A stretch of 24,540 nt of DNA, from assembly GCA_043748985.1 (NCBI GenBank), contig JAYVEG010000284.1, positions 1 to 24,540 of the forward strand, read 5' to 3'. Origin of the DNA: JBBROS01 sp043748985 (GTDB lineage: Bacteria > Pseudomonadota > Alphaproteobacteria > Acetobacterales > Acetobacteraceae). Positions 20,317 through 24,540 of the stretch are shown piece by piece. The notes below the pieces were generated by a model. The model had not been told where the DNA came from and did no database searches. It saw nothing but the letters and a program-made list of their open reading frames with translations. Numbering within the stretch: position 1 is the first letter of the stretch; every line of letters starts with the position of its first letter. Made by a program: the position numbers and the translations under genes.

Positions 20317-22841
20317 CCGGCCACCACGAAGTTGACGATGCGGTCGGGGACGTGGATGCGCTTGACGATGCGTTTGCCTTCCAGCAGGCGGGCGACTTCG
20401 GCCTCGGCGGCGGGCACGGCGATGTCGGCGGGGGCGCCGGGGGGGAGGACGATGGTACCGCGGAGCTTGCCCATGACCTGGACGGCTAGTGTGACGCTCT
20501 GGACGGTGAGGAGAGCCGGGTCGGGGGTGGGCCAGGGTAGGTTGGCGACGAGGCCGGCCCCGGGTGCCATGAGGGCGTGGACGTCCTCGGCGAGATGTGG
20601 GGCCAGGGGGGCCATGAGTTGGGCGAGGATGCGGACGGCCTCGCGGCGGGGGCCCGGGGCGCGTTCGATGGCGGAAACGAGTTCGTAGAGTTTGGCGACC
20701 GCGACGTTGAAGGCGAAGGTTTCCAGCGCCTCGGTGACGGCGGCAATGGTGCGGTGGACGGTGCGCCGAAGATCGTCGTTTTCGGAGGCGGGATCAGGGG
20801 TCGCGGCAACGGCCTGTGTGAGGCGCCAGACCCGGCCCATGAAGCGGCTGGCGCCCGCGACGCCGGCCTCGGTCCATTCGATGTCGCGTTCGGGCGGATT
20901 GTCGCTCAGCACAAACCAGCGGGCGGTGTCGGCGCCATACGCATCGATGATGGCGCCGGGATCGACGGTGTTCATCTTGCTTTTGGACATCTTCTCGCCG
21001 CGGCCGATCGTGACCGGGGCGCCTGTCTCGCGTTGGGTGGCGGTGCCGTCGGGGTGTTTATCGACCTCGGCCGGGGTGAGCCAGGTGCCATCTGCGGTGC
21101 GGTAGCTTTCGTGGGTGACCATGCCCTGGGTGAACAAGCCGGCGAAGGGTTCGGCAACGGTGAGATGGCCGGTGGCGCGAAGGCCACGGGTGAAGAAGCG
21201 GGCGTACAGGAGGTGCAGGATCGCGTGCTCGACGCCGCCGATGTACTGGTCGACGGGGAGCCAGTGGTCGGCGGCGGCGCGGTTGATGGCGACGGGCGAG
21301 GCCGGGCTGCAGAAGCGGACGAAGTACCATGAGCTGTCGACGAAGGTGTCGAAGGTGTCGGTCTCGCGGAGTGCGGGGGCCCCACAGGTGGGACAGGCGA
21401 CGTGTTTCCAGGTGGGGTGGTGGTCGAGCGGGTTGCCGGGGCGGTCGAAGGTGACGTCTTCGGGGAGGACGACGGGGAGGTCCGCGTCGGGGACGGCGAC
21501 CGGGCCGCAGGCGGCGCAATGGACGATGGGGATGGGGCAGCCCCAGTAGCGCTGGCGGCTGACGCCCCAGTCGCGCAGGCGCCAGTTGACGACGCCGGTG
21601 CCGGCGTCCTGCTGTTCAAGGCGGGCGATGGCGGCGCGCTTGGCGTCTTCGGGGGTCAGACCGTCGAGGAAGTCGGAGTTCACCAGGGTGCCGGGGCCGG
21701 CGTAGGCTTCGGCCTGAACGGTAGTGTCACCATCGGGGCGTGCGACCACGGGCTGGACGGGGAGACCGTATTTGCGGGCGAAGTCGAGGTCGCGCTGGTC
21801 GTGGGCGGGGCAGCCGAAGATGGCGCCGGTGCCGTATTCCATGAGGACGAAGTTGGCGATCCAGACGGGGATGCTGCGGGCCGGGTCGAAGGGATGGGCG
21901 ACGGTGAGGCCGGTGTTGAAGCCGCGCTTCTCCGCAGTTTCGATCGCTTCCTCGCTGGTGCCGAGGGCGGCGCATTCAGCGACGAATGTAGCAGCGGCCG
22001 GGTTCTGGGCGGCGATGGCCTGGGCGATGGGGTGCTCGGCGGCGACGGCGACGAAGCTCATGCCGAAGAGGGTATCGGGGCGGGTTGTGAAGACTTCGAC
22101 GTCAGGCACGGGGGCGGGTTGGTGCAGCTGGAAGCGGACGCGGGCGCCTTCGCTGCGGCCGATCCAGCGGGACTGCATGGTGCGGACACGTTCGGGCCAG
22201 CGTGGGAGGTCATCGAGGGCGGCGAGGAGGTCCTCTGCGTAGTCGGTGATGCGCATGAACCACTGACTGAGCTGACGCTTCTCGATGACGGCGCCGGAAC
22301 GCCAGCCGCGGCCGTCGATGACCTGCTCGTTGGCGAGCACGGTGCCGTCGACGGGGTCCCAGTTGACCCAGCTTTCCTTTCGGGTGACGAGGCCGGCGCG
22401 GAACATGTCGAGGAACAGCTTCTGCTGGTGGCCGTAGTATTCGGGCTCGCAGGTGGCGATCTCGCGCGTCCAGTCGATGGAGAGCCCCATGCGCTTCAGC
22501 TCGTCGCGCATCGTGGCGATGTTGAGGCGGGTCCAGATGGCGGGATGGATGTTGCGGCCGCGGGCAGCGTTTTCGGCGGGCAGGCCGAAGGCGTCCCAGC
22601 CCATGGGGTGGAGGACGGAGAAGCCGCGGGCACGCTTGTAGCGGGCGACGACATCGCCGAGGGTGTAGTTGCGGACGTGGCCGACGTGGATCTTGCCGCT
22701 GGGGTAGGGGAACATCTCGAGGACGTAGTATTTCGGGCGGCCATCGGTGGGAACGTCTTCGACGCGGAAGCACGCGGCCGCGTCCCAGGCGGCCTGCCAA
22801 CGGGGCTCGGCGCTACGGAAGTCGTATTGGGTGTCGCTCAT
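20313..22841 (-). CDS. leuS: leucyl-tRNA synthetase
   Basis: An 842-residue class I aminoacyl-tRNA synthetase, normal length. The HIGH-type motif is in FPYPSGKIHVGHVRNYTLGD, and the second signature KMSKSKMNTVDP is near the C-terminal third. The editing (CP1) domain, zinc-type CPTCGAP and CAACG segments, and the leucine-specific WDAFGLPAENAA are all visible. It is the first gene of leuS-lptE-holA, with overlapping starts and stops. No leader peptide or T-box was seen upstream; the 92-bp gap to the DUF3576 gene contains the copy C repeat. Third codon positions are strongly C-rich. Confidence 0.97.
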   Translation of the reverse strand: MSDTQYDFRSAEPRWQAAWDAAACFRVEDVPTDGRPKYYVLEMFPYPSGKIHVGHVRNYTLGDVVARYKRARGFSVLHPMGWDAFGLPAENAARGRNIHPAIWTRLNIATMRDELKRMGLSIDWTREIATCEPEYYGHQQKLFLDMFRAGLVTRKESWVNWDPVDGTVLANEQVIDGRGWRSGAVIEKRQLSQWFMRITDYAEDLLAALDDLPRWPERVRTMQSRWIGRSEGARVRFQLHQPAPVPDVEVFTTRPDTLFGMSFVAVAAEHPIAQAIAAQNPAAATFVAECAALGTSEEAIETAEKRGFNTGLTVAHPFDPARSIPVWIANFVLMEYGTGAIFGCPAHDQRDLDFARKYGLPVQPVVARPDGDTTVQAEAYAGPGTLVNSDFLDGLTPEDAKRAAIARLEQQDAGTGVVNWRLRDWGVSRQRYWGCPIPIVHCAACGPVAVPDADLPVVLPEDVTFDRPGNPLDHHPTWKHVACPTCGAPALRETDTFDTFVDSSWYFVRFCSPASPVAINRAAADHWLPVDQYIGGVEHAILHLLYARFFTRGLRATGHLTVAEPFAGLFTQGMVTHESYRTADGTWLTPAEVDKHPDGTATQRETGAPVTIGRGEKMSKSKMNTVDPGAIIDAYGADTARWFVLSDNPPERDIEWTEAGVAGASRFMGRVWRLTQAVAATPDPASENDDLRRTVHRTIAAVTEALETFAFNVAVAKLYELVSAIERAPGPRREAVRILAQLMAPLAPHLAEDVHALMAPGAGLVANLPWPTPDPALLTVQSVTLAVQVMGKLRGTIVLPPGAPADIAVPAAEAEVARLLEGKRIVKRIHVPDRIVNFVVAG

Positions 22842-22895
22842 TGGGGCACTCTACTCGCTCTTGTGCTCGGGCAGGGTGGTCGCTTGTGGGTGGAG

Positions 22896-22933
22896 CCCTC
22901 ACCCAACCCTCTGCCCGAGGACGAGGGCTTTTG
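22896..22933 (-). repeat. stop-codon-proximal hairpin repeat, copy C
   Basis: The + strand reads CCCTCACCCAACCCTCTGCC, then CGAGGACGAGGGCTTTTG, ending at the stop of the DUF3576 gene. AGCCCTC (22894-22900) pairs with GAGGGCT (22923-22929), and inner CCTC/GAGG can also pair. It lies just upstream of leuS, so it could both end the DUF3576 transcript and insulate leuS. Confidence 0.7.
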
Positions 22934-23476
22934 TTACTGGGCGGCGGTCTGAGAGCGGAGTTCGCGGGCGCGGGCGAGGACCTTGTTCTCGATGTCGCTG
23001 GTGGTAACGGGACTGACGGAGGCGTCGACCCAGCGGCCGTTTGTGGAAACCTGGCGGAAGATGGAGACCTTCACCCCGTCGGCGCGAAGCTGACGGCCCA
23101 GGATGTAGGCGGTCGCCTTGAAGCGCTCGCCCTGGCCTTGGGGGGGCTCGTACCAGTCGGTGATGATGACGCCACCGAAGGGGTCGGCCGATGCGAGGGG
23201 CATGAAGGCGAGGGTGTCGAGGGCGCCGCGCCAGAGGTAGGCGTTCACGCCGAGGGCGGCGCCTTCCTGGCTTCTGTCAGTCGACGCGGTCTTGCCGATG
23301 CCGATGGCGAGTCCCTGATCGCCGAAGAGCTTGCCCTGTTCACCGCCCTTGGTTCGGTAGTCCTGGTATTCGTCGTCAGCAACGCCGCGAAGCGTGGCCG
23401 GGCCGCATGCCGCGAGGGTGACGGTGATGAGGAGGGTGGCCAGGGCGGTCGGGCGAAACAAGGAACGCATTGTCAT
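22934..23476 (-). CDS. DUF3576 family lipoprotein
   Basis: A 180-residue predicted lipoprotein: a hydrophobic signal with the lipobox LAAC (Cys24), then the DUF3576 core ALGVNAYLWRGALDTLAFMP, LASADPFGGVIITDWYEPP and ERFKATAYILGRQLRADGVKVSIF. The family is alphaproteobacterial, next to leuS in many genomes, and has no established function; an envelope role is likely. The ATG at 23476 has AGG nine bases upstream; the in-frame ATG at 23470 has AAGAAGA seven bases upstream and is an equally good start (178 residues). It ends at the copy C hairpin repeat. Confidence 0.87.
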   Translation of the reverse strand: MTMRSLFRPTALATLLITVTLAACGPATLRGVADDEYQDYRTKGGEQGKLFGDQGLAIGIGKTASTDRSQEGAALGVNAYLWRGALDTLAFMPLASADPFGGVIITDWYEPPQGQGERFKATAYILGRQLRADGVKVSIFRQVSTNGRWVDASVSPVTTSDIENKVLARARELRSQTAAQ

Positions 23477-23513
23477 ATCTTCTTACCTGACTGGGCGCAG
23501 GGCGCGCCGGGTC

Positions 23514-23541
23514 GTCTTACCACATCGCATCGTCCCGCCAA
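23514..23541 (-). promoter_or_regulatory. possible sigma-70-type promoter of the DUF3576 gene
   Basis: On the minus strand TTGGCG (23541-23536) is followed after 16 bp by TAAGAC (23519-23514), about 40 bp before the start codon. The match is moderate and the spacing slightly short. It is the only -35/-10 pair I could see in the 174-bp gap between this gene and the porin. Confidence 0.35.
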
Positions 23542-23585
23542 GAGGAAGGCCTTGTTTGGCAGCGAGGATCGGTGGGCGGCGGACA

Positions 23586-23618
23586 AGAAAAAGGGGCGGT
23601 GGTTGCCCACCGCCCCTT
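23586..23618 (-). terminator. intrinsic terminator of the porin gene
   Basis: A perfect 12-bp stem AAGGGGCGGTGG (23591-23602) and CCACCGCCCCTT (23607-23618) encloses a 4-base loop. On the minus strand it is followed by a T-run (TTTTTCTTG). It lies about 30 bp after the porin stop codon. It is the strongest classical terminator in the window, fitting a highly expressed gene. Confidence 0.9.
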
Positions 23619-23650
23619 CGAGCCCGGTCTCCCGATCTCGTTCTAAAAGC

Positions 23651-24540
23651 TTACCAGCTGAAAGACGTGCCCAGCGAGATAAGGCTGGAGGTTACCTTGT
23701 TGTGGGTCGTCGTGCCGGCGGCGCCGGTTACGGCCGTCACACCAGAGCCGGTGATGAAGTCATAACCGTTCTGCTTACGCTCCATCCACAGTCCGGAGAC
23801 GAACAGGCTGACGCCCGGCGCCACGCTGTAGGTGCCACCGGCGCCCACGCCCTGCTCACGGCGCTGACGGCCGAAGTTCGCGTTGCCGACGTCGCCTGCG
23901 CTTTTGTAGTTCAGGTAGTGTGCGCCGACGATGACCGGCCCGATGGTGTAGGAGACGCCGCCGAGGATGGCTTCGCCGTCCGCCAGACCCTTGGGCGCGA
24001 GAGCCCACTGGCCGTTGAAGCGACCGAACTGATACTTGCCGCCGACGCTGAAGCCCGCGTAGGTCAGCGCAACACCGAAGTCGCCGACGCTGAGACCGTC
24101 GAAGTTGGAACGGATGGGCGCGTTCAGCGGGTTGGTGTTGAAGGCGATGCCGCTGATGTCCTTGACGTTGCTGCCACCAATGTAGGCAGCGGTCGCGGCG
24201 ATGCCGAAGCCGCCGAAGCTGCCACGGTAGCGAAGCAGACCGTCGAACGTATTCTTGCGACGGCCGCTTTCTGCGTTGGTGATGGTCGAACCCAGGCGGT
24301 TACAGCCCGGGCCAGAGTTACCGACGCCGTTGACGAAGGCCGAGCCCTCGTAGGCGGCGCCGCCACAGCCATTGCCACCGCCGCCGGCGACGTTGGCCGT
24401 GCTGGGCTCGAACGAGACGCCGAAGTCGAAGCCGTAAAGCTGCGGCGAGAGATAGATCGCCTTCGTGGTCGTGTAGTAGCTGCCGACGTCGGCGAACGGC
24501 CAGGTGACCTGCAGGTTACCGTTCACGAAGGCGGGAGTGT
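23651..24540 (-). CDS. outer-membrane porin, N-terminus cut by window end
   Basis: At least 295 residues of a beta-barrel porin; the frame is open to base 24540, so the signal peptide and first strands are missing. Features are alternating amphipathic strands, Gly/Asn-rich loops with a probable disulphide pair (CGGAAYEGSAFVNGVGNSGP-C), repeated strand motifs (FGIAATAAYIGG, YAGFSVGGKYQFG, GPVIVGAHYLNY) and a C-terminal aromatic SLGTSFSW as needed for Bam-dependent insertion. Residues such as GVGAGGTYSVAPGVSLFVSG match the Gram-negative porin family of acetic acid bacteria and relatives. Codon use (GGC, GCC, CTG) differs from most neighbours and suggests high expression. A strong terminator follows. 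Confidence 0.88.
   Translation of the reverse strand, partial: TPAFVNGNLQVTWPFADVGSYYTTTKAIYLSPQLYGFDFGVSFEPSTANVAGGGGNGCGGAAYEGSAFVNGVGNSGPGCNRLGSTITNAESGRRKNTFDGLLRYRGSFGGFGIAATAAYIGGSNVKDISGIAFNTNPLNAPIRSNFDGLSVGDFGVALTYAGFSVGGKYQFGRFNGQWALAPKGLADGEAILGGVSYTIGPVIVGAHYLNYKSAGDVGNANFGRQRREQGVGAGGTYSVAPGVSLFVSGLWMERKQNGYDFITGSGVTAVTGAAGTTTHNKVTSSLISLGTSFSW

Noticed and set aside
20300..20330. GTGTTTCAC near the lptE start as a possible parS site
   Set aside because: Only about half of the parS palindrome is present; the GTGAAACA arm is missing, and it lies in coding sequence.
22842..22933. A leader or riboswitch controlling leuS
   Set aside because: The gap is only 92 bp and is largely filled by the copy C repeat; no leucine-codon run or T-box-like structure was seen.

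Overview
The window is GC-rich chromosomal DNA that looks alphaproteobacterial, most likely Acetobacteraceae/Rhodospirillales. This rests on the conserved order rsmG-parA-parB facing holA-lptE-leuS-DUF3576, a DUF3297 gene, an outer-membrane porin and the composition. No rRNA, tRNA, CRISPR array, prophage or intact insertion sequence was seen.

Layout, left to right. (1) Bases 1-1588: the start of an alpha/beta hydrolase (-) and a divergent MFS transporter (+), sharing an intergenic region with a perfect palindromic operator-like site. (2) 1703-4012: an orphan CoxL/xanthine-dehydrogenase-type molybdenum subunit lying between copies of a CACAGAG-type repeat. (3) 4421-8843: a tightly packed five-gene unit (thiol/glutathione peroxidase, DUF2064-type transferase, GT-C membrane glycosyltransferase, SPASM radical SAM protein, GT2 glycosyltransferase). 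It is the best candidate for an undescribed pathway here. (4) 8900-12892: bestrophin (-), a PEP-CTERM-tagged PQQ-type sugar dehydrogenase overlapping a DUF3297 gene, a PaiB-like protein (-) and Ogt (+). (5) 12951-16097: quinone oxidoreductase, DHA2 MFS exporter and endonuclease III, tightly linked. (6) 16098-16358: a repeat-bounded gap with a possible 42-residue ORF, sitting where mnmE/mnmG usually adjoin rsmG. (7) 16359-23476: the conserved rsmG-parA-parB block converging on holA-lptE-leuS, then a DUF3576 lipoprotein. (8) 23651-24540: a porin truncated by the window end, with a strong terminator.

Two genome-scale signals stand out. The + strand is G-rich almost throughout regardless of gene direction: + genes end codons in G and - genes end them in C. 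This implies strong replication-strand asymmetry with the + strand leading. The sugar dehydrogenase and the porin break this pattern. Also, three copies of one hairpin repeat each abut the stop codon of a minus-strand gene in the same orientation, suggesting a standard 3'-end element. Gene functions are family assignments made by reading the translations; no database search was possible.
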